Assembly: GCF_009604425.1 (NCBI RefSeq)
Contig: NZ_WEGI01000006.1
Location: 124,001-188,000 of the forward strand
Length of the DNA stretch: 64,000 bases
Direction of reading: 5' to 3'
Source of the DNA: Nocardia aurantia
Lineage (GTDB): Bacteria; Actinomycetota; Actinomycetes; Mycobacteriales; Mycobacteriaceae
A model generated the notes under the pieces. The model was not told where the DNA came from. It did not search any database and saw only the letters and a list, made by a program, of their open reading frames with translations. Positions 17,431 to 27,683 of this stretch are shown here, piece after piece. Every line of letters begins with the position of its first letter. Position 1 is the stretch's first letter. Position numbers and translations under genes: made by a program.

Positions 17431-18642
17431 TCAGGCCCGCAACCGAACCGGGAGCGAGTCGAGCCCGTGGAAGGCCGCGGTGTTCCGCCACACCGGGTCG
17501 CCGGCGAACGCCAGGTCCGGTGCGCGGCGCAGCAGTGTGTCCACCGCGACCCGGACCTCGAGCTTTCCCAGGATCGAACCGAGGCAGAAGTGCACGCCGC
17601 CACCGAAGGACAGGGCCCGCGGCGGCGGGTTGGCGCCCGCGAAGCGGGCGATGTCGAGACGATCCGGATCGGTGTACACGGCCGGGTCGCGGTTGGCGCC
17701 GGCCATCGCGACCACGATCCCCTCCCCGCGCGGGAAGGTCCGGCCCGCCAGCTCCCGATCGGTCAGCGCGACCCGATGCGTGAACTGCACCGGCGGCTCG
17801 TAGCGCAGCAGTTCCTCGACACCGGATCCGGCGAGCTCGGGCCGTTCCCGCCACAGCGCCGTCTGATCCGGATTACGCAGCAGCGCAACGACTCCCGTAC
17901 CGATCACGTCGGCGGCCGTCTCGTACCCGCCGACCATCAGCGCGACGCACAGCCCGGCCAGTTCCGGCCCGGTGGCGGTGCCGGCGTCCAGCGCGGCGGC
18001 CATGTCGCTGAACATGTCGTCGCGCGGCGCGGTGCGGCGCACCGCGATCATGTCCGTGAAGTACGCGTCGAATTCGACCCTCGCCTTGTCCCGGCGGGCC
18101 AGTTGCTCCGGCGTCTGCAGGATATCCGGGTCGGTGCCGTGCACCATCACCATCGACCAGGCCATCACGTCGCCGTAGTCGGCCTTCGGCACACCGAGCA
18201 GTTCCGCGATGACGGTGAAGGGCGCGGGCCGCGCGAACGCCTCGACGAGATCCACCTCACCCGCCCCGATCGCCTCGTCCAGCAGCTCACCGATGATCCG
18301 CTCCACCCGGTCCGCGAGCTCACCGACCTTGCGCGGCGTGAAGGACCGGTTGACGATCGCGCGGACCCGTGTGTGCTGCGGCGGGTCCATCCGCACGATC
18401 CCGCCCGGCACGTCGTCGGGTGCGACCCCGGGCCGCAGCGGGTTGATCCCGTCGTCGTACCCGTGTCCCCAGTCCGGATCGGTGAGCACGTCCGACACCT
18501 CGGCGTAGCGGGTGGCCAGATGGATCCCGGGCCGCAACGGATACAGCGGTAGTGCCTCGCGGACCATCGCGTAGCGCGGGTACGGGTCGGCCCGGTACGC
18601 GGGATGGAACCCGTCGAACACGACCTTCGTTTCAGCCGACAT
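17431..18642 (-). CDS. cytochrome P450
   Basis: 403 residues from the ATG at 18642, which has a good GGAGAGGA ribosome site. P450 signatures are ordered normally: VGGYETAAD in the I helix (AGxET variant with Gly-Tyr), EELLRYEPP (ExxR), and FGGGVHFCLG with heme ligand C353. It looks complete and soluble. It is the first gene of a two-gene - strand unit with the thioesterase-P450 fusion and is divergent from the methyltransferase region; the 154-base gap must hold both promoters. The substrate is unknown, but the neighbourhood (ACP, FAAL, desaturase) suggests a fatty-acyl chain. Confidence 0.9.
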   Translation of the reverse strand: MSAETKVVFDGFHPAYRADPYPRYAMVREALPLYPLRPGIHLATRYAEVSDVLTDPDWGHGYDDGINPLRPGVAPDDVPGGIVRMDPPQHTRVRAIVNRSFTPRKVGELADRVERIIGELLDEAIGAGEVDLVEAFARPAPFTVIAELLGVPKADYGDVMAWSMVMVHGTDPDILQTPEQLARRDKARVEFDAYFTDMIAVRRTAPRDDMFSDMAAALDAGTATGPELAGLCVALMVGGYETAADVIGTGVVALLRNPDQTALWRERPELAGSGVEELLRYEPPVQFTHRVALTDRELAGRTFPRGEGIVVAMAGANRDPAVYTDPDRLDIARFAGANPPPRALSFGGGVHFCLGSILGKLEVRVAVDTLLRRAPDLAFAGDPVWRNTAAFHGLDSLPVRLRA

Positions 18643-18796
18643 GCTCGAGATCCTCTCCGCCACCGGTCCCGTACGAACTCTTCCTATCGGGGATTCCGCC
18701 CGCACCGGCGCCCGGATCGACATTTCGAATCCGGCCATTGGAACCCGCGCCCGGCCCTTGCCCGCACGCGAAAGACCCTGATAGACATCCGGAATC

Positions 18797-19587
18797 ATGG
18801 ACTCGCCGACATACGTCCTGAATCAGGCCTTCCCCAGTGAGCGGGCCCGCCTGGAGGCGCTGGCACGACTCTGGGACGCGGGCACGATGCGACTGGTCGA
18901 GGAGCTGGGTATCGGCCCCGGGAACCGCTGCCTGGAGGCCGGGGCCGGAACCGGTTCCGTCGCAGCGGCCCTCGCCGCGATCGTCGGCGCCGAGGGCCGT
19001 GTCCTCGCCGTCGATCGCGACACCCGCTTCCTGGACGATCTCCCCGCGCAGGTGGAGGTCCGCCACGCCGACCTCCTGACCGACGATCTCCCCGCCGCGC
19101 AGTTCGATCTCGTCCACGCGAGATTGCTGGTGGCACATCTGCATCCGCACCGGGACGCGCTGCACCGCCTCGCGGCCGCGGTCGCCCCCGGCGGCTGGCT
19201 GCTGGTCGAGGAGGTCGACTGGACGTACGCGGACCGGGTCGAACCGGACGCCCCGTCCACACCGCGATGATCTCGGCCCTCACCGAGATCATGGGCGGCG
19301 AAGGCGGTTTCGACGCCACCTACGGCCGCCGCCTGCTCGCCGACACCCGCACCCTCGGTTTCACCGACGTCGAGGCCGGCTATCGCGGCCTGCAATCGGA
19401 TCACGAAAGCGCGTGGCTCGCTTGGCAATTCCTGGTCGAGCAATTCCACGACCGGATGGTCCACCGCAACCTGATCACCCGCGCGGACGTGAACCACTGG
19501 TGGACCCTCACCCGCGCCGGCACCCACCTCGTCACCGGCCCGGCGATTTTCGCCGTGCGGGCACGACGCCCGCTGCCGATCGGCTGA
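18797..19587 (+). pseudogene. SAM-dependent methyltransferase, split by a frameshift
   Basis: The first part (18797-19270) has the SAM-binding motif CLEAGAGTGS, the acidic strand VLAVDRD and the APGGWLLVEEVDW strand of class I methyltransferases, then stops. The second part (open from about 19255, ATG at 19267) continues the same fold to 19587. Reading GAC GCC CC-x GTC CAC at 19247-19260, one added C in the run at 19251-19254 joins them as D-A-P-V-H-T-A-M. So one base is missing, by mutation or sequencing error. If repaired it would be about 263 residues. It would methylate a small molecule or acyl product of the adjacent cluster. Two separate coupled proteins (ATGA overlap) are possible but unlikely, since neither half is a whole domain. 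Confidence 0.75.
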
Positions 19588-19741
19588 GCCCCGAAGTGAC
19601 AATGCCGCGATAGCCGATTCCATTCGCGCGATAGGTGATCATCCTATGTTTCCGACGTACGATCGAACCGCCGCAGTCGCAGCGACCGCCGGAATTTCGA
19701 ATCCCCTGTTCCCAGCTCGGTTCTCGTGAGGTTCGAGTCAT

Positions 19742-20698
19742 ATGATCGAAGATGCCGCTCCACGCAAGAAGACGATCAGCAATCCGTATATCCACCGCTT
19801 GCAGCGCCGGCATTTCCTGCTGTTCGACATCCTGCCGATCATCGGCACGGCGGGCGCTTTCGCATTCCTGATCGTGCGCCCGTTCGGTGTCACCGAACTG
19901 GGCCTGATCTTCGGGATGTGGCTGCTCACCGGTCTCGGTATCACGGTCGGCTACCATCGGCTGTTCACCCATCGCACCTTCAAGACGACCCCCACCGTCG
20001 CCGCGGTGCTGGCCGTGTTCGGCTCGATGGCCGGACAGGGCGCGGTGGTGTCCTGGGTGGCCCTGCACCGCCGCCACCACGAATGCAGCGACCAGGACGG
20101 AGATCCGCACTCCCCCAATCTGTCCGGGACCGGCTGGCGCGGCCGTCTCCGCGGGCTCGCGCACTCGCATTTCCTGTGGATGCGCCGCCACGAATACCCG
20201 AACGTCGTGCACTACGCGCCGGATCTGATCCGCGATCGGGGCCTCGTGCGGGTCGCCCGGCTCTACTACTGGTGGGTGGCGCTGGGCCTGCTGCTCCCGG
20301 CCCTGATCGGCGGCCTGGTGACGCTGAGCTGGACCGGCGCGGTCAGCGGCCTGCTGTGGGGCGGCTTCGCGCGGATGTTCCTGCTGGAGCACATCGTCTG
20401 GGCGATCAACTCGTTCCTGCACATGTTCGGCACCCGCCCCTACGATTCGCGCGAGAACAGCCGCAACGGCGCGATTTTCGCGCTGGTGTCCCTCGGTGAA
20501 TCGTGGCACAACAATCATCACGCGTTCCCCGAATCCCCGTCGTTCGGATTGGACTGGTACCGGCTCGATCCCGGCTACTGGCTGATCAAAACCCTTGCGG
20601 CCGTGGGTCTCGCCCGGGACCTGAAAGTGCCCACCGCGGACCGCCGCGAATCGAAGCGAAACTCCGGGACGCCCGACGTCTCGCCCAGCGCAGCATAA
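19742..20698 (+). CDS. membrane fatty acid desaturase (acyl-CoA/ACP desaturase family)
   Basis: 318 residues, the usual length of bacterial stearoyl-CoA-type desaturases. The three His boxes are present: HRLFTH (72-77), HRRHH (109-113) and HNNHH (256-260), which bind the di-iron centre. Hydrophobic pairs near 28-70 and 180-220 give the four-helix membrane topology. It opens a run of closely spaced + strand genes; the ACP gene begins 11 bases after its stop. It should introduce a cis double bond in an acyl chain, possibly one carried on the neighbouring ACP and then used by the cyclopropane-synthase-like enzyme, which acts on double bonds. The exact position of desaturation cannot be predicted. 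Confidence 0.93.
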   Translation: MIEDAAPRKKTISNPYIHRLQRRHFLLFDILPIIGTAGAFAFLIVRPFGVTELGLIFGMWLLTGLGITVGYHRLFTHRTFKTTPTVAAVLAVFGSMAGQGAVVSWVALHRRHHECSDQDGDPHSPNLSGTGWRGRLRGLAHSHFLWMRRHEYPNVVHYAPDLIRDRGLVRVARLYYWWVALGLLLPALIGGLVTLSWTGAVSGLLWGGFARMFLLEHIVWAINSFLHMFGTRPYDSRENSRNGAIFALVSLGESWHNNHHAFPESPSFGLDWYRLDPGYWLIKTLAAVGLARDLKVPTADRRESKRNSGTPDVSPSAA

Positions 20699-20709
20699 GA
20701 GGACACATC

Positions 20710-20964
20710 GTGGATACCAGCAAGAACGCAATCGTCGAATGGTGCCGGGCCTATCTGGCCGATCTGCTCGAGGTGCCGGCGCAGTCGATCGATCCCGCCG
20801 CGGACTTCGACCGCATCGGGGTCGACTCGGCGCTGGCCGTCTCGCTGCTGATCGAGGTCGAGGAGCGTTACGGCGTCGATCTGTCGCCGGAGGATCTGTA
20901 TCAGCACCCGAATCTGAACGCGATGGCCACCTATCTGCACGAGCACAGCAGGAGCGTCGCCTAG
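20710..20964 (+). CDS. acyl carrier protein
   Basis: 84 residues from a GTG at 20710 preceded by AGAGGA. It shows the standard four-helix ACP pattern with the phosphopantetheine site GVDSALAVSLL (S40) followed by DLSPEDLYQHPNL. It is a free-standing carrier set between the desaturase and the methyltransferase (next start 2 bases after the stop), so it probably carries the acyl chain loaded by the FAAL-type ligase of this operon. It must be modified by a phosphopantetheinyl transferase encoded elsewhere. Confidence 0.93.
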   Translation: MDTSKNAIVEWCRAYLADLLEVPAQSIDPAADFDRIGVDSALAVSLLIEVEERYGVDLSPEDLYQHPNLNAMATYLHEHSRSVA

Positions 20965-20965
20965 T

Positions 20966-21862
20966 ATGTCCGTGCCGACCACCGACCGGATGGGCACGGC
21001 GGCCGCGGCCGTCCGGCACCACTACGACGTCGGGAACGAATTCTACCGGCTGTGGCTGGACGAGACGCTCACCTATTCGTGCGCGCTGCGCGAAAGCCCG
21101 GACGACACACTGGAACTCGCGCAACAGCGGAAGCTGCGCTTCCACCTCGACGCGATCGGGGCGGCGCGGGCCGAGACGGTGCTCGACATCGGCTGCGGCT
21201 GGGGATCGATGCTGCGCGAACTGTCGCGGCGGCACAGCGTGCCCCGCTCGGTGGGCCTCACCCTGAGCCCCGCCCAGGCCGAATTCGTCACGGCGCAAGG
21301 CTATTCCGGCGTCGAGGTGCACACGAAGAACTGGCTGGAGTACGAGCCGGACACCCGTTTCGACGGCATCGTATCCATCGGCGCCTTCGAACATTTCGCG
21401 CGTCCCACCGACAGCCCGGACGAGAAGATCGGCGTGTACCGGGATTTCCTCGCCCGGTGCCGGGACTGGCTCACCGACGGCGGCACACTGTCGCTGCAAA
21501 CCATCGCCTACGCGAACATGTCTCGCGAGCAGGCGAGTTCGTTCATGCAGCAGGAGATCTTCCCCGACGCGGACCTGCCGACCCCGGCCGAGATCGTCAC
21601 GGCCGCCGACGGGATCTTCGAGATCGTCGCCCTGCGCAACGACCGGCTCGACTACGCCTGGACCTGCGAGCAGTGGGCGCGCCGGCTGCGCGCCCGGCGC
21701 GCGGAGGCCACCGCCCTGGTCGGCGAGGAGGTCGTGGCCCGGTACGAGCGCTACCTCAAGCTGTCCGCGCTCGGTTTCCGGATGGGCAAGATCGGCCTGC
21801 TGCGGCTGGTGCTGCGACCGTACCCGAGCCGGTTCTTCGGCGGTGCGGACACTCGCGGATGA
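20966..21862 (+). CDS. cyclopropane-fatty-acyl-phospholipid synthase-like methyltransferase
   Basis: 298 residues, close to mycolic acid methyltransferase/CmaA length. Family marks are HHYDVGNEFYRLWLD near the N-terminus (substrate-side motif), VLDIGCGWGSML (residues 72-83, SAM-binding motif I), and a GAFEHF segment near residue 135. These enzymes transfer a methylene from SAM to a double bond, giving cyclopropane, or leave methyl, methoxy or keto branches. The acceptor here may be an ACP- or ligase-activated chain made unsaturated by the upstream desaturase. Its TGA overlaps the next ATG (ATGA at 21859), indicating translational coupling. Confidence 0.9.
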   Translation: MSVPTTDRMGTAAAAVRHHYDVGNEFYRLWLDETLTYSCALRESPDDTLELAQQRKLRFHLDAIGAARAETVLDIGCGWGSMLRELSRRHSVPRSVGLTLSPAQAEFVTAQGYSGVEVHTKNWLEYEPDTRFDGIVSIGAFEHFARPTDSPDEKIGVYRDFLARCRDWLTDGGTLSLQTIAYANMSREQASSFMQQEIFPDADLPTPAEIVTAADGIFEIVALRNDRLDYAWTCEQWARRLRARRAEATALVGEEVVARYERYLKLSALGFRMGKIGLLRLVLRPYPSRFFGGADTRG

Positions 21863-23109
21863 CCGGTTCCCCAGCCCCGGGCGCGGCGGCGCCGGTCCGG
21901 TTCAACCCGTTCGGCGCGGCCTTCCGCCGCGACCCGTATCCGCAGTACGCGCAGCTGCGGGCCACCCGGCCCGTGCACCGCACGCTGGGCATGTGGGTGG
22001 TCACCCGGCACGCCGACGTCCGCGCTGTCCTGCACGACCGGTCGGCGAGCGCGGGCCTGATCCCGAGCCAGGTGGCCGAGCAGGCCGCCCGGCTCGGCCA
22101 GGGGGACGTCGCGCGGATCGTGCGGCTCGGTCACACCTCGCTGGTGTTCACCGACAATCCCGCCCACGCCCGCCTGCGCGGGCTGGTCAACCGCGCCTTC
22201 ACCGCCCCCGCGGTGGCCCGGTTGCGGCCCGTGGTCGCGGAGGTCGCCACCCGGCTGATCGAACCAGCCTGGGCGGCAGGCAGTTTCGATGTGATCGAGG
22301 ACTTCGCCGGTCCCCTGCCGATCGCGGTGCTGTGCGCCTGGCTGGACCTGCCCGCCGAACTGCACGATCTGGTCGGGCCCTGGACCCACGACATCCGCTT
22401 CCTGCTCGAACCCGGCCTGATGAAGGCCGCGGACATGGCCCGCGTCCGCGAGGTCGTCGAGGCGTTCGGCGACGCGCTGCGGCCCGTCCTCGCCGCGCGC
22501 CGCGCCCGGCCGGGCGACGACCTGATCAGCGGACTGCTCGCGGCCCGGACCGCGGGCGGCGATTCGCTGAGCGAGGAGGAGGTGATCTTCCTCTGCGTCA
22601 TGTGCTTCGTCGCCGGAACCGAGACCACCAAATCGCTGATCGGCAACGCCGTGCTCGCGCTGATCCGCCACCCCGGGCAGGAGGCCCTGCTGCGGGCGCG
22701 ACCGGATCTGCTGCGGGCCGCGGTCGTCGAAACCCTGCGCTACGACTGCCCGTTGCAGTTGACCAAGCGCCTGACCACGCGGCCGACGGAGATCGGCGGG
22801 CAGCGTATCGACGCCGGCGAACAGGTGCTGGTGTGCCTCGGGGCCGCCAATCGCGATCCCGAGATCTTCGACCGGCCGGACGAGTTCGACCTCACCCGCG
22901 ACGGCGGCGCCCATCTCGCCTTCGGTCACGGCATCCACGGCTGCCTCGGGGGGATCCTCGCCGAACTACAAGCGGAGATCGCCCTCGACCGGCTCTACCG
23001 CGACTCCGCCGAGCTGACCCCGCACAGCGACGAATTCGAGTGGCAGGACCACAGTTTCATCCTCCGTGGACTGCGGACCCTGCCCGCCGCGATACGGAGG
23101 GCCCGATGA
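21859..23109 (+). CDS. cytochrome P450
   Basis: 416 residues from the ATG overlapping the previous stop. The frame is open further upstream but that part lies inside the methyltransferase gene and is unlike any P450. Signatures: CFVAGTETTKSL in the I helix, ETLRYDC (ExxR), FGHGIHGCLG with heme ligand C362. The stop overlaps the FAAL start by four bases. The coupling on both sides places it firmly in the fatty-acyl pathway, so hydroxylation or epoxidation of a carrier-bound chain is likely. Confidence 0.92.
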   Translation: MTGSPAPGAAAPVRFNPFGAAFRRDPYPQYAQLRATRPVHRTLGMWVVTRHADVRAVLHDRSASAGLIPSQVAEQAARLGQGDVARIVRLGHTSLVFTDNPAHARLRGLVNRAFTAPAVARLRPVVAEVATRLIEPAWAAGSFDVIEDFAGPLPIAVLCAWLDLPAELHDLVGPWTHDIRFLLEPGLMKAADMARVREVVEAFGDALRPVLAARRARPGDDLISGLLAARTAGGDSLSEEEVIFLCVMCFVAGTETTKSLIGNAVLALIRHPGQEALLRARPDLLRAAVVETLRYDCPLQLTKRLTTRPTEIGGQRIDAGEQVLVCLGAANRDPEIFDRPDEFDLTRDGGAHLAFGHGIHGCLGGILAELQAEIALDRLYRDSAELTPHSDEFEWQDHSFILRGLRTLPAAIRRAR

Positions 23110-25337
23110 CGACCACCGCCGAACCCGGACAGCTCACCCTGGTGACCGACGTGCTGCGCACCCGCGCCGTCGAACAGCCGGACCGGATCGCGTACACGTT
23201 CCTGGACGACGAGGGCGCCGAAACCGTCACCGTCACCTACCGCGAGCTGTACAGCCGCGCGCTGGCGGTCGCCGAGGAACTGCGATTGCGTTGTGTGCCC
23301 GGCGATCGCGCGCTGCTGGTGTTCCCGCAGTGCCTCGATTTCATCGTCGCGTACTTCGGCTGCCTCTACGCGCACGTGCTGGCCGTGCCCGTGAATCCGC
23401 CGCGCCGCAACCAGGTTCAGGACGCGACCCGATCCATCGTGGTCGACTGCCGGGCCGCCGCGATCCTCACCGTACGGCCGCTGTCCGGCATGCTGCGGCA
23501 GGCGCTGGAACCGCTGTGCCCGGCTGCGCACTGGCTGGACGTGGACACGATCGCCGCCGACGTGCAGCCGGATGTCCTTGCGGCGCCGATCGATCCGGAT
23601 TCCGTCGCCTTCCTGCAATACACCTCCGGTTCGACCGCGGCGCCGAAGGGCGTGCGGGTGACGCACCGGAACGTGGCCGCCAACCAGGAGATGATCCGGC
23701 TGGCCTTCGGCCACGACCGGAATTCGACGGTGGTCGGCTGGGCGCCGTTCTTCCACGACCAGGGCCTGATCGGCAATGTGCTGCAACCGATCTACGTGGG
23801 CGCGCGGGCCGTGCTCATGTCACCGGGCGCGTTCATCCGGCGGCCGCTGCTGTGGCTGTCGGCCATCTCCCGCTACCGCGCGCACACCAGCGGCGGACCG
23901 AACTTCGCGTTCGACGCCTGCGTCGCGCGAGCGGTCGGCGGCAAGGTGCCGGAACTCGATCTGAGCAGCTGGCGGGTCGCGTTCGACGGCGCCGAGCCGA
24001 TCCGCGCCGAGACCCTCTACCGATTCGCCGCGGTCTTCGCCCCGTACGGATTCGACGCGCGGGCCCTGTACCCGTGCTACGGCCAGGCCGAGGCGACCCT
24101 GCTGGTCACCGGCAGCGCGAAGGGCCGCGGCCCGCGCACCTTCGACGCGGACGTCGAGGCGCTCGCCCAGCGGCGCTGGCTGCCCGCCGGCGGCAACCGG
24201 GCCCGCACCCTGGTCGGCTCCGGGCGGATCCTGCCGGGCGAGCACGTGCGCATCGTGGATCCCGAGACCGGCGAGCCCTGCCCGCCGGACCGGGCCGGCG
24301 AGATCTGGGTGTCGGGCGACCATGTCGCGCAAGGCTATTGGGAGCGGCCCGACCAGACCGAGCAGACCTTCCGCGCCCGCTGCGCCGATCGGCCCGAGCG
24401 CACCTATCTGCGCACCGGCGACCTCGGTGTCCTCTCCGACGGCGAACTGTACGTGGTCGGCCGGCTGAAGGATCTGATCATCATCCGCGGCCGCAACCAC
24501 TATCCGCAGGACATCGAGAACACCGTCCAGACCGCGCATCCGGCCCTGCGCGCCGGCCGCTGCGCCGCGTTCGCGGTGTCCGCCGACGCCGCCGATCCGG
24601 CCGCACCCCCGAAACTCGTGGTGGTACAGGAGATCCGGCGAGATCCGCAGCCGCAGGCCGACCCCGCCGAGGTGGCGGGCGCGATCCGGGCGGCCGTGCT
24701 GGCCGAACACGAGCTCACCATCGGCGATCTCGTCCTCGCCCGCGCGGAACAGTTGCGAAAAACCAGCAGCGGCAAGATCATGCGAACCGCGGCGCGACAA
24801 CAGTATCTCGACGGGGGCTTCGCGATCTGGTCCCCGCTTCCCCCGGCAACCGCGCCCGACCCGACCGACGACAACGGAGGAACCGTGGCTACGCAGAACT
24901 GGCCGTCCCAGAATCCCGATTTCGCGGAGCTGGTGCCCGCGGTGGTGCTCAGCATGCCCGCCGCACGGCATCTCGGCTTCGAATTCGCCAAGGTCGAACC
25001 GGGCGAGGTGGAGATCGTCCAGCCCCACCGCGCCGAACTCACCCAGCACGACGGCTTCTTCCAGGGCGGCGTGCTCGGCTCGCTGGCCGACTTCGCCGCG
25101 GGTTCCGCCGCCGGCACCCTGCTCCCGGTGGGCTGGTCGAACATGACCATCGACTACACGGTCAAGATCCTCGCCCCGGCCAAGGGCAAGCAGGTGGTCG
25201 CCCGCGGCCGGGTGGTCAAGCCGGGCTCGCTGATCACGATCGCCGCGGCGGACCTGTACTCGGTGGACGAGAACGGCGAAACCCTGTGCGCCACTGCGCT
25301 GGTGACCCTGCGCAACGTGGCCCTGCCCAAGGGCTGA
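23106..25337 (+). CDS. fatty acyl-AMP ligase (FAAL) fused to PaaI-type thioesterase
   Basis: 743 residues. Residues 1-580 are an adenylate-forming enzyme of the FAAL subfamily: YTSGSTAAPKGV (about 172-183), GWAPFFHDQGLIG, YGQAEATLLV, and the hinge-region RLKDLIIIRGRNHYP. FAALs make acyl-adenylates for transfer to an ACP rather than to CoA, which fits the free ACP in this operon. Residues about 594-743 form a complete hotdog thioesterase (HDGFFQGGVLGSLADFA). The thioesterase may proofread or release acyl chains. An internal ribosome site could also yield the thioesterase alone (see 24874-24887). The start overlaps the preceding P450 stop. Confidence 0.92.
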   Translation: MTTTAEPGQLTLVTDVLRTRAVEQPDRIAYTFLDDEGAETVTVTYRELYSRALAVAEELRLRCVPGDRALLVFPQCLDFIVAYFGCLYAHVLAVPVNPPRRNQVQDATRSIVVDCRAAAILTVRPLSGMLRQALEPLCPAAHWLDVDTIAADVQPDVLAAPIDPDSVAFLQYTSGSTAAPKGVRVTHRNVAANQEMIRLAFGHDRNSTVVGWAPFFHDQGLIGNVLQPIYVGARAVLMSPGAFIRRPLLWLSAISRYRAHTSGGPNFAFDACVARAVGGKVPELDLSSWRVAFDGAEPIRAETLYRFAAVFAPYGFDARALYPCYGQAEATLLVTGSAKGRGPRTFDADVEALAQRRWLPAGGNRARTLVGSGRILPGEHVRIVDPETGEPCPPDRAGEIWVSGDHVAQGYWERPDQTEQTFRARCADRPERTYLRTGDLGVLSDGELYVVGRLKDLIIIRGRNHYPQDIENTVQTAHPALRAGRCAAFAVSADAADPAAPPKLVVVQEIRRDPQPQADPAEVAGAIRAAVLAEHELTIGDLVLARAEQLRKTSSGKIMRTAARQQYLDGGFAIWSPLPPATAPDPTDDNGGTVATQNWPSQNPDFAELVPAVVLSMPAARHLGFEFAKVEPGEVEIVQPHRAELTQHDGFFQGGVLGSLADFAAGSAAGTLLPVGWSNMTIDYTVKILAPAKGKQVVARGRVVKPGSLITIAAADLYSVDENGETLCATALVTLRNVALPKG
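24874..24887 (+). promoter_or_regulatory. internal ribosome binding site and GTG inside the FAAL-thioesterase gene
   Basis: ACGGAGGAACC precedes a GTG at 24885 that is in frame with the FAAL gene, exactly at the domain junction. Translation from there would give a 150-residue protein, the normal size of a free-standing PaaI/DUF4442-type thioesterase. No stop separates it from the FAAL frame, so both a fusion and a separate thioesterase could be made from one message. This is seen in sequence; dual translation is inference. Confidence 0.55.
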
Positions 25338-25346
25338 GCCGGCGCC

Positions 25347-26555
<1,209 letters not shown>

Positions 26556-26601
26556 AACAGCCTCTCGACCACAAGTTCTCGACCCCGGAACGAGGAATCC
26601 C

Positions 26602-27462
26602 GTGCCCACCCTGACCATCGGCGACGTCCAGATCGCCTACACCGACACCGGAATTCCCGCCGACCGCCCGGACGCCCCGGCCGTCGTCTTCGGGCACGGA
26701 CTGTTGTTCGGCGGCTGGATGTTCCGCGCCCAGACAGCGGCCCTCCGCAACGAATACCGCTGCGTCACGATCGACTGGCGCGGCCAGGGCGAAACCCCGC
26801 CCACCGCAACCGGTTACGACATGGACACCCTCACCGCCGACGCGCTCGGCCTGATCGACGCCCTCGACCTGGGCCCGGTGCACTGGGTGGGCCTGTCCAT
26901 GGGCGGCTTCGTCGGCCAGCGCCTGGCAGCCCGCCACGGCGGGTCCCTGCGATCGCTGACCCTCCTGGACACCAGCGCCGACGCCGAAAAACCCGACAAG
27001 GGCAGCGAATACAAACTGATGGCCCGGGTCCTGCGCCGAATCGGCCTGTGGCCCATCAAGTCCCGCGTCACCCGCCACTTGTTCGGCCCCACGTTCCTCG
27101 CCACCCCGGAAGGCCGGGCGACCGCCGAGGAATTCGCGACCCGCCTGATCGCGATCGACCGCACCGCGACCCGCCACGCGGTCACCGGAGTAGCCGACCG
27201 CACCCCCATGACCACCGAAATCCCCCGGATCACCGTCCCCACCCTGATCGTGGTCGGCGCCGACGACGGAGCCACCCCACCAGCGGACTCCCGCCGCCTG
27301 GCGGAACTCATCCCCGATTCCGAACTGCACGAGATCCCGGCCTGCGGCCACAGCAGCTCCCTCGAACAACCCGACGCGATCACGGACCTGCTCCGCCGGT
27401 TCCTCACCCGCGTCGACCAGACCGCACCGGACGCCCGGTCCTCGCGCCCGGTGCACGGCTGA
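26602..27462 (+). CDS. alpha/beta hydrolase
   Basis: 286 residues from a GTG with GAGGA upstream. Oxyanion loop FGHGLLFGGW, nucleophile elbow GLSMGGF (S99), acid in VVGADDGATPP and His in CGHSSSLEQP give a full catalytic triad. No signal peptide. It is the last gene of the + strand fatty-acyl unit, 46 bases after the P450, and is followed directly by a strong terminator whose stem starts within its stop codon. A role in releasing or hydrolysing the product (ester, lactone or thioester) is inferred from context. Confidence 0.88.
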   Translation: MPTLTIGDVQIAYTDTGIPADRPDAPAVVFGHGLLFGGWMFRAQTAALRNEYRCVTIDWRGQGETPPTATGYDMDTLTADALGLIDALDLGPVHWVGLSMGGFVGQRLAARHGGSLRSLTLLDTSADAEKPDKGSEYKLMARVLRRIGLWPIKSRVTRHLFGPTFLATPEGRATAEEFATRLIAIDRTATRHAVTGVADRTPMTTEIPRITVPTLIVVGADDGATPPADSRRLAELIPDSELHEIPACGHSSSLEQPDAITDLLRRFLTRVDQTAPDARSSRPVHG

Positions 27463-27491
27463 GGTCCGGCGGGCCCGTCCCGCCGGACCTC
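27461..27491 (+). terminator. hairpin terminator of the fatty-acyl operon
   Basis: A perfect 13-base inverted repeat, arms 27461-27473 and 27479-27491, with a 5-base loop. It begins inside the TGA of the hydrolase gene. There is no T run, as is common for actinobacterial terminators. It separates this operon from the DyP genes. Confidence 0.8.
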
Positions 27492-27683
27492 GAGTCCGTC
27501 CGGTCGCCGCCACCTGCCGAAACCCCGACCGAACGCGCGGCCACCCGCTGAGTGCGGTCGACTCCCCCGCGATACTGTGCCCGGGCGCGTTCGGACAGAT
27601 CACCCGAATCGGGGAGCGGTCAGTGTCCGTGATCGATACTCTGATCACATTGGCTGTTCTCGGGTCATGAAGGGGGAGTGCAG

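Noticed and set aside
19255..19587. Second half of the methyltransferase as an independent small protein
   Set aside because: It lacks the SAM-binding part and continues the upstream fold after a one-base correction.
19532..21499. Long - strand open frame opposite the desaturase, ACP and methyltransferase
   Set aside because: High-GC shadow; all three + strand genes have definite signatures.
21052..21858. N-terminal extension of the P450 gene at 21859
   Set aside because: Arg-rich, out-of-phase reading of the methyltransferase gene; the ATGA overlap gives a natural start.
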